Shown here one piece after another: positions 1 through 7,890 of a stretch of DNA of 64,000 bases. How positions within the stretch are numbered: the first letter of the stretch is position 1; the number at the start of each line of letters is the position of its first letter. Under the pieces are notes generated by a model. That model did not search any database. It saw only the letters and a program-made list of their open reading frames with translations, and was not told where the DNA came from. This DNA is from Bacillota bacterium (lineage in GTDB: Bacteria > Bacillota_A > Clostridia > Lachnospirales > Lachnospiraceae), in NCBI GenBank assembly GCA_023443625.1, contig JAEZTQ010000112.1, positions 62,001-126,000 of the forward strand, in the 5' to 3' direction. A program made the position numbers and the translations under genes.

Positions 1-557
1 ACATTGTATGTACCAGCTTCTGTAGCTTTGAACACACCAGAGTCATTGATTGTAGCCTTGTCAGCTTTGTCAACGATCCATCTTGTTACAGATGTAGTCT
101 TCTTAGAAGAACCACCAAATGTTGTGTATGATCTATTGAAATCATACTCATCACCAACAGTTATTGCCTTATCAGGTGCGTTAGAAATCTTCACTTCTTT
201 GATATTGTCTTTAACAATAACAGTTGCTTTAAGTGTAACAGCCTTAGCACCTTTCTTTGTAATAACTACAGAAACTGTAGTTTTACCAACGCCTACTGCA
301 GTTGTTAAGCCATTCGCTTTATCAACTACTGCTACGTCCTCATCTGCAGATTTCCAAGCATACTTGGAACCTGAAACTTTGTTCTTAATGTTGAAGTCAA
401 ATTCATTTCTGCCATCTTCGCCAAGGAATAAATACTTCTTAGCGGAGTTGAGTGCTGGTTTGGCTGCAGCGAATGCACCAGCAGCAGGAGCGAGAATTGA
501 AACAATCATCGCTAAAGCTAAAATGAAGGATAACTTCTTAAAGAAACTCTTCTTCAT
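1..557 (-). CDS. Secreted Ig-like (Big_2-type) surface protein, 3' end beyond window
   Basis: This gene reads leftwards from the ATG at 555-557 and is still open at base 1, so only its first 185 codons are visible. The start is well set: AGGAGG at 568-573 lies ten bases upstream. The protein starts with MKKSFFKKLSFILALAM and a hydrophobic stretch ending in Ala-rich residues (cleavage near 30), which is a signal peptide. The rest is beta-rich with two Ig-like units, each showing the Big_2-type pattern of 'W/V-x-S/V-x-D...A-x-V/I...G-x-A/V-T'. The family is common in clostridial surface and S-layer-like proteins and usually has an adhesive or structural role; the specific function here is unknown. 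It sits behind its own strong promoter and a structured leader. Confidence 0.8.
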   Translation of the reverse strand, partial: MKKSFFKKLSFILALAMIVSILAPAAGAFAAAKPALNSAKKYLFLGEDGRNEFDFNIKNKVSGSKYAWKSADEDVAVVDKANGLTTAVGVGKTTVSVVITKKGAKAVTLKATVIVKDNIKEVKISNAPDKAITVGDEYDFNRSYTTFGGSSKKTTSVTRWIVDKADKATINDSGVFKATEAGTYN

Positions 558-603
558 ATTCTTACTTCCTCCTTAAAATATATGGTTTGGTATTATATTG
601 TGC

Positions 604-665
604 GCACCTGTCATCTTACAAAGAATGTAACCCCCGCAAAATTAAGAAAGGTAGCGCTTAATATA
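604..665 (-). promoter_or_regulatory. Structured 5' leader of the Ig-like protein gene
   Basis: Within the leader, GCGCTACC near its 5' side can pair with GGTGCGC near its 3' side (one bulged T). The enclosed segment holds a second hairpin, TTACA-TTCTT-TGTAA. I do not recognise a known riboswitch. It may stabilise the mRNA of an abundant protein. Confidence 0.35.
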
Positions 666-684
666 ATCTTCCAACAACAAGATG

Positions 685-713
685 ATTATAACAATAAAGG
701 AAAAAAAGGTCAA
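685..713 (-). promoter_or_regulatory. Sigma-A promoter of the Ig-like surface protein gene
   Basis: On the minus strand TTGACC (708-713) and TATAAT (685-690) are separated by exactly 17 bases. Transcription would start near 678, giving a leader of about 120 nt before the ATG at 557. Confidence 0.8.
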
Positions 714-937
714 GTCTTTTATCCGATTAAATTTGGATAATTTACCAATTAACAAACTCCTCTGTTGCTGTAAATCTCTGCCTTCGGACGATTATATCTT
801 AGTCAAAATGCTTGTCGGAGTAAACCCCTGTTTATTACATTCACCGTAGTCACTTTAAATAACAAATGTAGAATAGGATGTGACACATTTGCTACTAGGT
901 TCTTCCTACGGGGTCTGTCTCATTGCTTTGACTATAA

Positions 938-965
938 CTATAATATGAACTTCGTATGTGTCAAA
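938..965 (-). promoter_or_regulatory. Second candidate promoter upstream of the Ig-like gene
   Basis: TTGACA (960-965) and TATAGT (938-943) are spaced by 16 bases on the minus strand, just past the thrC stop codon. The 430-bp gap between thrC and the Ig-like gene holds no convincing ORF. A transcript from here would run through sequence that can pair (CCGTAG with CTACGG, enclosing a CAAATGT/ACATTTG hairpin) before reaching the downstream promoter. Confidence 0.45.
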
Positions 966-988
966 TTTATGTCAGGCATTTGTCACAA

Positions 989-2479
989 TTAGATTATTTT
1001 CAAGATATCTTCAACCATGGCCTGCATTTCACTGGTTTTACATACTTTAGTATGTAGAACCGGTGCTGTACGTATTTCTTCAACTGCCTCTGGTATCTCT
1101 TGCTTAGAAACTTTTTTAAGCGCTTGGGCCTGTTGATAATCATCTTCAGGAATCTCATCTAATTTGAGAGCAGCTAAAACACTATTGGCAAATTTATAAG
1201 GACTTGCTGTAGATACAATTACTGTCTTGGTAGTATCACCAGTCTTAACAGTATATTCATGATAGACACTGGCTGCTACTGCTGTGTGGGTATCCATAAC
1301 ATAATCGTTCTCTTGATATACCCGCCAAATTGCCTCTTTCGTCTTTTCTTCTGAAGCCCAGCCCCCGATAAAGCCATCTAATTTGTCTTTCATACTCTCT
1401 GATATTTCATAGACACCTTTACTGGATAGCGCACTCATTAATTGTACTGTTTTCTCAGAATCATTCTCAGCAATATGATATATTAAGCGTTCCAGGTTGC
1501 TGGATACTAAGATATCCATAGAGGGAGATTCAGTCAAGATGAAGTCTCTGTTCCTATCATAACATCCGGTTTCAAAGAAATCATAAAGTACTTTATTATC
1601 ATTAGAAGCACAGATCAATTTATGAATAGGCACTCCCATGCATTTCGCATAATATGCTGCAAGTATGTTTCCAAAATTCCCTGTTGGTACTACAAAATTA
1701 ATCTTCTCACCGTTTTTGATCTGCTTCCTTCTATATAAAGAGACATAAGAATGAACATAATAAACAATCTGAGGAACTAGACGGCCAATATTAATTGAAT
1801 TTGCTGAGGAGAATAAGTATCCTGCATTCTTTAGGGCTTTGGCCAACTCTGTATTATTAAACATGCTTTTTACACCCGTCTGGGCATCATCAAAATTACC
1901 ATCTATTCCGATGACATTTGTATTGTCACCTTTCTGTGTAACCATCTGTTTCTCTTGAACTTTGCTTACACCGTCCTTTGGGTAGAATACGATAATTTTT
2001 GTGCCCTTAACATCAGCAAAGCCTTCTAAAGCTGCTTTCCCTGTGTCTCCTGAGGTTGCGGTTAAAATCACTATCTCCTCTTGCACATTGTTTTTCTTTG
2101 CAGCTTTAGTCAAAAGATGAGGCAAAATAGATAATGCCATATCCTTAAAAGCAATGGTTGCTCCATGAAATAACTCTAAATAAAAGGTCTGCCCTACTTG
2201 CTTAATAGGTGCAATCTCAGGTGTATCAAATTTGTCATCATATGCCTTATTAATGCAATCTATAAGCTCCTCATCTGTATAGTCTGTAAGAAAAAGCTTT
2301 AACACCTCTAAAGCAAGACCACGATAATCCATGTTCCCTAACTCTTCAAAAGATTTTGTAAGAACAGGTATGGTTTCCGGTACAAATAAACCTCCATCGG
2401 AGGATAAACCTTGCAGTACAGCTTGGGAAGCTGTCACTTTGTTATTCGAGTCTCTTGTGCTCTTGTACATTAGGTTCAT
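989..2479 (-). CDS. thrC: Threonine synthase
   Basis: The enzyme converts O-phosphohomoserine to threonine with pyridoxal phosphate, the last step of threonine synthesis, in the cytosol. The 496-residue protein has the family's normal length. It shows the N-terminal 'SSDGGLFVPE' block, the PLP-lysine motif HGATIAFKD (Lys112) and the phosphate-binding loop TATSGDTGKAA. I chose the ATG at 2479 because AAGGGGA precedes it at good spacing; the frame stays open to an ATG at 2533, but those 18 extra residues are not family-like. It appears monocistronic, with its own promoter at 2604-2632 and no hom or thrB neighbour. Confidence 0.95.
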   Translation of the reverse strand: MNLMYKSTRDSNNKVTASQAVLQGLSSDGGLFVPETIPVLTKSFEELGNMDYRGLALEVLKLFLTDYTDEELIDCINKAYDDKFDTPEIAPIKQVGQTFYLELFHGATIAFKDMALSILPHLLTKAAKKNNVQEEIVILTATSGDTGKAALEGFADVKGTKIIVFYPKDGVSKVQEKQMVTQKGDNTNVIGIDGNFDDAQTGVKSMFNNTELAKALKNAGYLFSSANSINIGRLVPQIVYYVHSYVSLYRRKQIKNGEKINFVVPTGNFGNILAAYYAKCMGVPIHKLICASNDNKVLYDFFETGCYDRNRDFILTESPSMDILVSSNLERLIYHIAENDSEKTVQLMSALSSKGVYEISESMKDKLDGFIGGWASEEKTKEAIWRVYQENDYVMDTHTAVAASVYHEYTVKTGDTTKTVIVSTASPYKFANSVLAALKLDEIPEDDYQQAQALKKVSKQEIPEAVEEIRTAPVLHTKVCKTSEMQAMVEDILKII

Positions 2480-2603
2480 AAATTCAATCCCCTTTTCTAA
2501 TATTCCACTTTGTCCCATTTTATGTCGAAGCAATCTTTAGCCTCCAATATGTGTATAATTACCATCCAAAGTATTTAATTTCCACATTGGGCAAGTTTCA
2601 TGT

Positions 2604-2632
2604 ATTATAACATGCCTAAAGTTCGGATACAA
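2604..2632 (-). promoter_or_regulatory. thrC promoter
   Basis: TTGTAT (2627-2632), a 17-base spacer, then TATAAT (2604-2609) preceded by TGT (extended -10), on the minus strand. The transcript would have a leader of about 120 nt. I see no T-box features in it. Confidence 0.7.
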
Positions 2633-2638
2633 TAACTT

Positions 2639-3493
2639 CTATTTAATTTTGTAAAATTCATGACCACCATGTCTAAAGAGCCATTTCAGATTATTATCAA
2701 ACCATTTTGCACTCTCAGATTTGCTTTTTTTTCTAGCCATAAAAAATAGTGCACCCTTGGAATAATCTTCTCCATCCAAGGCTTTCTCTACTGCTTTTTT
2801 TGACTCTTTGGATATTTTTACGGACCAATATCTTTTGCTGGATACAGGTGAGAATTGGTAATCACCATCGCTTTCTTGAAAGATTACTTCCTCTATGCTG
2901 TCTGGAAATGCCTTATTATTTACTCTGTTCAAAACAACATTTGCAACTAAAATTTTACCTACTAAGTCTTCTCCTGATGCTTCTGCTTCAACAATACGCT
3001 CTAGCATCTTTATTTCTTCTTGTGTAATATTGCTGTTTGTGGACTTTACTTTTTTACTTACATTTGCTTTCTCGTTAACTGTTTTACTAACAGCCTCATT
3101 TGTTATCACCGTATCATCCAAATTGATCATCAAATCATCAAATACCTCATGGTTCATAGCACTTCCCAGAAACCAGATACTATCACCACTGGTTGAGGTA
3201 TCATTATTTACTTTCATATCAGTCAGTCCGTATGGGTTAACTAAATTCCTGTCAACTTCCAAAGTGCCATATTGGGACCCATTGGTACTAAAGGATTTTA
3301 TCTCTTGTGATTTTTGTGTTTCTTCTTCAGTCTCTAAGCTTATCCCCGCTGCCGCAGAATTGATGTTATAAATTGCATCAGACCCTAAGGCCAGCATAAG
3401 GGCGGCTATAATATATGCCGCAAAAACCATTACAAAACCATATTGGTTTTCATGTAGCTTTCTCTTTTGAAGAAACGAATATATGATAGACAT
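2639..3493 (-). CDS. SleB/CwlJ-type cell-wall hydrolase, membrane anchored
   Basis: The C-terminal ~125 residues match the Hydrolase_2 (SleB/CwlJ) family: 'RIVEAEASGED' carrying the expected catalytic Glu, then 'NVVLNRVNNKAFPDSIEEVI', 'YQFSPVSS' and a closing 'GGHEFYK'. The family cleaves peptidoglycan, classically the spore cortex, but vegetative paralogues are common. Residues about 20-38 form one transmembrane segment, so the protein is probably anchored with its hydrolase domain outside. A polar linker (about 40-155) separates the two. AGAGGA lies just before the ATG at 3493. It has its own consensus promoter. No germination genes are nearby, so a role in growth or sporulation cannot be settled from sequence. 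Confidence 0.88.
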   Translation of the reverse strand: MSIIYSFLQKRKLHENQYGFVMVFAAYIIAALMLALGSDAIYNINSAAAGISLETEEETQKSQEIKSFSTNGSQYGTLEVDRNLVNPYGLTDMKVNNDTSTSGDSIWFLGSAMNHEVFDDLMINLDDTVITNEAVSKTVNEKANVSKKVKSTNSNITQEEIKMLERIVEAEASGEDLVGKILVANVVLNRVNNKAFPDSIEEVIFQESDGDYQFSPVSSKRYWSVKISKESKKAVEKALDGEDYSKGALFFMARKKSKSESAKWFDNNLKWLFRHGGHEFYKIK

Positions 3494-3562
3494 ACTCTTT
3501 CCTCTTTTCTTTCAGTTCTTATTGTTTACCAATTTATGGTACTTTTAAAACAACTATCATGC

Positions 3563-3591
3563 ATTATAGGTAACAGATTTTTTTGTGTCAA
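3563..3591 (-). promoter_or_regulatory. Consensus sigma-A promoter of the SleB-like gene
   Basis: A perfect TTGACA (3586-3591), 17-base spacer and TATAAT (3563-3568) on the minus strand. A consensus vegetative promoter argues against purely sporulation-specific expression of the hydrolase. Confidence 0.85.
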
Positions 3592-3879
3592 TAAGTTTTT
3601 ATCAATTTCGTAATATACCACCATACTCTTTTTCCTAAAATTCCTATGTAAAGTGAATTATACTATAAAAAAGCTGATAATCTGATAATATGCCTGTAAA
3701 TTTTGCACAGGATTATTTTAACAAGTTATTAAATATATATTAAATATTTTACGCTATCAATTATAAAATTATGCATATTCTACAGCTTTAGTCCAGATTT
3801 CCCGCCATTTAGAGCACTATTCTACTAGAATGGTGCTTAACATTTTGCTAATATCTGCCTCAAATTATCCTGCATATGA

Positions 3880-3908
3880 TTGTCTTCCTACCCTATATCT
3901 GATATATT
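3880..3908 (+). promoter_or_regulatory. Candidate promoter of the AP2-domain gene
   Basis: TTGTCT (3880-3885), 17 bases, TATATT (3903-3908) on the plus strand, 58 bases before the chosen start codon. The rest of the 3494-3965 gap is AT-rich with a small CCTGT/ACAGG hairpin near 3691-3712 and no ORF. Confidence 0.5.
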
Positions 3909-3965
3909 AAACAAAAGACAAAAGGATATTATCAGCAATAATATAGCATGAGGAGGCAAAGGATT

Positions 3966-4823
3966 ATGTTACCTGGCGTATATTCTGCAGTAAAGGAATC
4001 TGGTAAGAAATATTTCAGAGCATCTGTTACTTACAACGGGAAACACATTAGTCTGGGAAGTTATGATAAGGAAAGTGATGCGCACCAGGCATATCTTCTG
4101 TCCCGGGAGGTTCTTTCTGATCAGCCTGCCTGGTCAATAGAGAACTATCCAAATTCTTGTATCTTATCCTTCCATAAATGGGTCGTATTAATTAATTTTC
4201 GAGACAATAAGCTTTACATTAAAAATCCCATTTATATAAAGAAAAAATACTTCCTTTATTATATTGATCAGGAAACTTGTCTGAAATTTGATGCAGATGA
4301 TCTCTTTTATTATGCTCATCATAAGATTTTACAAAGAGGAGGCCACCTTTTTGTATCGGATTACGGTATGCAGGTTAACATTCTATCTCGGTATGGTATT
4401 AAAAATTATGCCGTACCAGGCAAGGATTACATCTTTGTAAATGGTGATGATAAGGATTTCAGTTATCAAAACATTGAAGTAATTAACAAATTCTATGGAG
4501 TTAGTAAAAAGAACAAAAAAGGACATATAATATATATAGCGAAAATTCATATTAATGGAGATTACATAATTGGACGATATTCCACCGAAATTGAAGCTGC
4601 CATTGCTTATAACAAAGCCGTATTAATCTTAAAAAGTAATGGTCTTGATAGAAATTATCAGCAGAATTTTATTGAAGGTATTGATGAAATAACTTATGCA
4701 TCCATATATCAGAAGATAAGAATCTCAAAGAAATTTATTGCTTATGCAGAAAATATTAATAAAAAACCCTTAGTAAAAAGTAATACTATCATGCTATTTG
4801 TTAACAATCTTTTAAATTTTTAA
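3966..4823 (+). CDS. AP2-domain protein with degenerate HNH-like core
   Basis: The 285-residue product has two AP2-like beta-sheet modules. The first (about 14-45) reads 'YFRASVTYNGKHISLGSYD'. The second (about 180-225) reads 'YIAKIHINGDYIIGRYST' followed by 'EAAIAYNKAV'. Between them lies a segment patterned like an HNH homing endonuclease ('GKDYIFVNGDD...YQNIEVIN'), but the histidines expected in 'VDHINGD' are replaced, so nuclease activity is unlikely. The start at 3966 follows GAGGAGG at 3950-3956; the upstream in-frame ATG at 3948 precedes that site and is rejected. AP2 modules bind DNA, so a domesticated regulator derived from a homing endonuclease is plausible. It is one of the few plus-strand genes and stands alone. 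Confidence 0.75.
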   Translation: MLPGVYSAVKESGKKYFRASVTYNGKHISLGSYDKESDAHQAYLLSREVLSDQPAWSIENYPNSCILSFHKWVVLINFRDNKLYIKNPIYIKKKYFLYYIDQETCLKFDADDLFYYAHHKILQRGGHLFVSDYGMQVNILSRYGIKNYAVPGKDYIFVNGDDKDFSYQNIEVINKFYGVSKKNKKGHIIYIAKIHINGDYIIGRYSTEIEAAIAYNKAVLILKSNGLDRNYQQNFIEGIDEITYASIYQKIRISKKFIAYAENINKKPLVKSNTIMLFVNNLLNF

Positions 4824-4904
4824 AAAAGACTACCTTTATTTCAAATATGTGATATAATATATCTATATTTTTTCTTCTTCCATTTTCATAGTTCACAAAT
4901 TAAA

Positions 4905-4979
4905 GCCATTGATTATTCCTGCAAGGGTTGTCGATACATTCGGAATGTATTTGCTTGCAAGGGGAATATCAATGGCTTA
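4905..4979. terminator. Long hairpin at the end of the kinase gene, probable bidirectional terminator
   Basis: AAGCCATTGAT on the left pairs with ATCAATGGCTT on the right across about 75 bases, with inner pairing ATTCC/GGAAT, GCAAG/CTTGC and ATACAT/ATGTAT. The right arm covers the stop codon of the histidine kinase. It separates convergent transcription units. T-richness after the stem is only moderate. Confidence 0.6.
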
Positions 4980-6065
4980 ATTTGTAGCTATGGGTTCATT
5001 ACTTAGTTCTACAGTAAAGATTGTACTTTCAGAATCACTCTTTGCATAGATTATTCCACCATGAATCTCTACTATACTTTGGGCTATGGCCAAGCCCAAT
5101 CCACTCCCTCCCGTTTCTCTGGACCTTGAGGATTCCACCCTATAAAAACGTGTAAATATTCTATCTAAATCCTCTGGAGATATTACTACACCATAATTTT
5201 TGATAGTAATAGTAATGCCTTTTTCTTTTTTGTATAAATTAATCTTTATATTCTTACCATCCTTACCGTATTTAATGGCATTACTGATTAAATTAGCAAA
5301 GGCCCTTGCCAAAAGATTACCATCTGCTTTAATAATTGCCGAGGTATTGTCTGATATAAATTCATAATCCAGATGATACTCTGCAAAACTTGGATAAAAC
5401 TCATCCGCAAGTTGATTTACTAACTTAACCATATCTACCTCAGTGTATTGAGCTTTTACTTCACCGAAATTAAAATTGGTATAGGTAAATAAATCTTCAA
5501 TGAGATTTTCCAGCCTCTTGGATTTATTATAGGCTATGCTAATATATTTTCTTTGTGTTTCCTGATCAAGCTCCTTAGAAGACACAAGATCAAGATAGCC
5601 AATAATCGAAGTAAGGGGAGTACGCAAATCATGAGCAACACTGGTAATAAGCTCGTTCTTAGCATATTCCATCCGCCTTTCATTCTCCATAATTTCTTTG
5701 ATATTATCGGCCATCTGGTTTAACTTATCTGCGAGAAAAGCGAATTCATCCTCATTCTTTATGGCTATTTTGTTATCTAGGTTCCCATGAGAAATCTGAT
5801 TAATTCCTTCAGAAATCTCTCTTATATAGTTAATAAATTTCTTCGTTAACAATAGGAAGAAGATTATAAATATTATTATCCCCCCAACAATTGTTATGAT
5901 GTAGATCATAAAGGTCGGCAAACCAGTTATCTGTCGTAGATTCCTTCTACTGAAGATATATAAACCAACCTTAATTACAGTAATTGTTAGTAGGGTATAA
6001 AACAAACTTAATAAACTATATAGTACAATTTCAAAGCGGAAACTTTTGAATACATTATTCTTCAA
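4977..6065 (-). CDS. Sensor histidine kinase, OmpR-partner type (VanS-like)
   Basis: A membrane kinase that should phosphorylate the response regulator encoded just upstream. Two transmembrane segments (about 12-37 and 52-74 from the chosen start) flank a very short external loop, so sensing may be in or near the membrane. Then come HAMP, the HisKA box 'SVAHDLRTP' (His145), an N box around 'NAIKYGKDG' and the G box 'GSGLGLAIAQS'. I favour a TTG start at 6065, overlapping the end of the regulator gene as in translationally coupled pairs; the frame is open to an ATG at 6125, which would need a 71-base overlap. The signal is unknown, and no vancomycin-resistance genes are nearby. Confidence 0.9.
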   Translation of the reverse strand: MKNNVFKSFRFEIVLYSLLSLFYTLLTITVIKVGLYIFSRRNLRQITGLPTFMIYIITIVGGIIIFIIFFLLLTKKFINYIREISEGINQISHGNLDNKIAIKNEDEFAFLADKLNQMADNIKEIMENERRMEYAKNELITSVAHDLRTPLTSIIGYLDLVSSKELDQETQRKYISIAYNKSKRLENLIEDLFTYTNFNFGEVKAQYTEVDMVKLVNQLADEFYPSFAEYHLDYEFISDNTSAIIKADGNLLARAFANLISNAIKYGKDGKNIKINLYKKEKGITITIKNYGVVISPEDLDRIFTRFYRVESSRSRETGGSGLGLAIAQSIVEIHGGIIYAKSDSESTIFTVELSNEPIATN

Positions 6066-6756
6066 TTTTATATCCCACTCCCCACACAGTTTTAATGATT
6101 TGAGAATTCCGGGAATCCATTTCAATCTTTTCCCTTATGCGACGTATATGAACCATGACCGTATTATTTGCTTCAAACATTTTTTCATTCCATACTCTCT
6201 CAAAAATTTCATCTGTAGAAAATACTCTGCCCACATTACTGGCCAAGAGATAAAGTATATCAAATTCTATGGGTGTAAGCTTTACATCTTTGCCATATGC
6301 ATTCACTTTATGATTTTCCTTATTAATAGTCAGATGATCTAGAACTATTTCTTTATCCTGTTTTTCTTCAAGAATATTTGCATTAAATTTTGTATATCTT
6401 CTGAGCTGGGACTTGACCCTGGCGGTTAATTCCAATGGGTTAAAAGGTTTTATAACATAATCATCCGCTCCTGTTCCAAGACCAATAATTTTATCTAAAT
6501 CTGTTGATTTTGCACTGAGCATAATAATTGGTACTGTGCTAGTCTCCCTTATTTTTTTACACATAGTCAAACCATCCATCCCCGGCATCATGATATCTAA
6601 AATCACCAGCTTGATATCTGCTGTCTCAAGAATTAGCAGACCCTCTCTGGCACTATTTGCCTTTCGAACATGATATCCCTCACTGACCAAATGAATTTCA
6701 ACCAAATCAGCAATTTCTTTATCATCATCTACAACCAGAATCTGATCTTCTTCCAT
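6055..6756 (-). CDS. OmpR-family response regulator (VanR-like)
   Basis: A 233-residue two-domain transcription regulator. The receiver domain has the acidic pocket 'VVDDDKE', the phospho-acceptor Asp54 in 'VILDIMMPGMDG', and the switch Lys in 'VIKPFNP'. The C-terminal winged helix contains 'LTPIEFDILYLLASN' and ends 'KTVWGVGYKIE'. It is the first gene of a two-gene operon with the kinase. AAGGAGG sits a few bases before its ATG. The upstream gap carries repeated TCCTTAA-like motifs that could be its own binding sites. The target genes are not evident. Confidence 0.92.
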   Translation of the reverse strand: MEEDQILVVDDDKEIADLVEIHLVSEGYHVRKANSAREGLLILETADIKLVILDIMMPGMDGLTMCKKIRETSTVPIIMLSAKSTDLDKIIGLGTGADDYVIKPFNPLELTARVKSQLRRYTKFNANILEEKQDKEIVLDHLTINKENHKVNAYGKDVKLTPIEFDILYLLASNVGRVFSTDEIFERVWNEKMFEANNTVMVHIRRIREKIEMDSRNSQIIKTVWGVGYKIEE

Positions 6757-6958
6757 ATATACCTTTCCTCCTTACCCATAGCAATTACTTAGAAATTATT
6801 CCTTATCTTCCCAGACTGATAAATCTAACGTCGGCCGTTTTCTTACATTTATCTGTACTCTCACATTTAAATGGTTATACTGATCCCCTTCCTTTTATCT
6901 CATTCCAAAACCTTCATAAAAACAACTAACCCTATCATATCATAATAATTCCCATAAA

Positions 6959-7008
6959 TCCTTAAATTTTTCTTAATCCTAATGTAACATCTAATATTAT
7001 CCTTAATA
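6959..7008. promoter_or_regulatory. Direct repeats upstream of the response regulator gene
   Basis: Three related motifs, ATCCTTAAA (6959), TTAATCCTAAT (about 6973) and ATCCTTAAT (about 7000), lie some 200-250 bases before the regulator start. OmpR-type regulators often bind direct repeats at their own promoters. No clean -35/-10 pair was found here, so this is tentative. The rest of 6757-7036 shows nothing else. Confidence 0.25.
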
Positions 7009-7036
7009 GGTCGATATTAGACTACGACAAAACCAT

Positions 7037-7320
7037 GCAGGAAAGAATATTGAAGAGTATATGGGTTAGAGCTTTATGGTACTTTCCTGTACTTGTATCT
7101 GAAAGGTTCCATATGACACTTAAGCTTCAAAAAATGTGCAAAACCCACAAATTGGATTTGTCTGAGCAATGGAATGTACTTTATTCCATTGTGAGTTGTC
7201 CAATTTGCGGGTTGATTTAAACATTTTATGAAGCTTATTAGTGGAATATGGATTCTTTCTCTAACAAGTACAGGAAAGTACCTGAAAGCTCTAACCTTCA
7301 ACACCTTCAACCTCTCCTGC
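7037..7320. repeat. 284-bp imperfect palindrome (MITE-like element)
   Basis: The two halves are imperfect reverse complements centred near 7179. Matching blocks, outside in: GCAGGA with TCCTGC, GGTTAGAGCTTT with AAAGCTCTAACC, TACTTTCCTGTACTTGT with its complement, AAGCTTC/GAAGCTT, CCACAAATTGGA/TCCAATTTGCGGG, and a core CAATGGAAT/ATTCCATTG around a 7-base loop. Short ORFs on both strands (7035-7220 and 7074-7310) share a 'VRA..YFPVLV.ER.H' stretch only because the arms mirror each other. I could not see a target-site duplication. A non-autonomous transposable element or a remnant of inverted duplication fits best. Confidence 0.75.
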
Positions 7321-7349
7321 CTATATCAATCCATTTCCACTAAATTTCA

Positions 7350-7378
7350 TTTACTTTTATGGCCCATCATGTTAAAAT
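7350..7378 (+). promoter_or_regulatory. rnpB promoter
   Basis: TTTACT (7350-7355), 17 bases, TAAAAT (7373-7378) with an upstream TGT. The predicted start falls at about 7385, which is where the RNase P RNA helix P1 begins. Confidence 0.7.
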
Positions 7379-7383
7379 GCTAG

Positions 7384-7750
7384 ATGTGAGTAGCACAGAT
7401 GATCGCGCCTAGGTAATAGGTGAGGAAAGTCCGGGCTTCATAGGGCAGAGTGCCGGATAACGTCCGGTGGAGGTGACTCCAAGGCTAGTGCAACAGAAAT
7501 AAACCGCCTAATACTTGTATTAGGTAAGGATGGAAAGGTGGCTTAAGAGACCACCGCCTTGTTGGTAACAACAGGGGCAGATGTAAACCCCACTCGAAGC
7601 AAGACCGAACATAAAGCTATACGGCTGCCCGTCGTGCTTTAGGGTTGGTCGCGTAGTATCTGCGTAAGCGGATACTTGAGCCACATGGTAACATGTGGTC
7701 AAGATAGATGATCATTTAATACAGAACCCGGCTTATAGTACTACTCATAC
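7384..7750 (+). ncRNA. rnpB: RNase P RNA (bacterial type)
   Basis: The catalytic RNA of ribonuclease P, which removes 5' leaders from tRNA precursors. Diagnostic conserved segments are visible: GAGGAAAGTCCGGGC near the 5' end, GATGGAAAGGTGGC in the middle, and AGAACCCGGCTTA near the 3' end, which pairs back in P4. Helix P1 forms between GTGAGTAG (7386-7393) and CTACTCAT (7741-7748). About 365 nt is normal for the class. It stands alone on the plus strand with its own promoter and terminator. The antisense ORF at 7520-7702 is a shadow. Confidence 0.97.
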
Positions 7751-7773
7751 AATTGAATAAAGAGTTTAAATAT

Positions 7774-7828
7774 GGGGTTGTTACAAAACTCATTATCCTA
7801 GATAATAAGTTTTGTAACAACCCCTTTT
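7774..7828. terminator. rnpB terminator, bidirectional
   Basis: GGGGTTGTTACAAAACT pairs perfectly with AGTTTTGTAACAACCCC around an inner ATTATC/GATAAT stem, followed by TTTTCT on the plus strand. The left side is also suited to stop the converging nucleoside kinase gene. Confidence 0.9.
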
Positions 7829-7890
7829 CTAATGATCATAAACCTTGATTTAAGGAAAATAGGAACGAGATAAATCCCATTAATTATAAT

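Noticed and set aside
4..576. 190-residue plus-strand ORF at the left edge
   Set aside because: It is the shadow of the minus-strand Ig-like gene, which has a signal peptide, a ribosome site and a consensus promoter.
604..665. Cyclic-di-GMP or other known riboswitch in the Ig-like gene leader
   Set aside because: The hairpins are real by pairing, but the conserved cores of the riboswitch classes I know are missing.
4977..6756. Assignment of the two-component system as a vancomycin-resistance VanRS pair
   Set aside because: The regulator resembles VanR in sequence, but no vanHAX or D-Ala-D-Lac genes lie nearby, so only the general family is claimed.
7035..7310. Small ORFs of 61 and 78 codons on opposite strands
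   Set aside because: Both come from the palindrome's arms; their similarity follows from the inverted repeat, and neither has a clear ribosome site.
7520..7702. Minus-strand 60-codon ORF
   Set aside because: It is antisense to the RNase P RNA.
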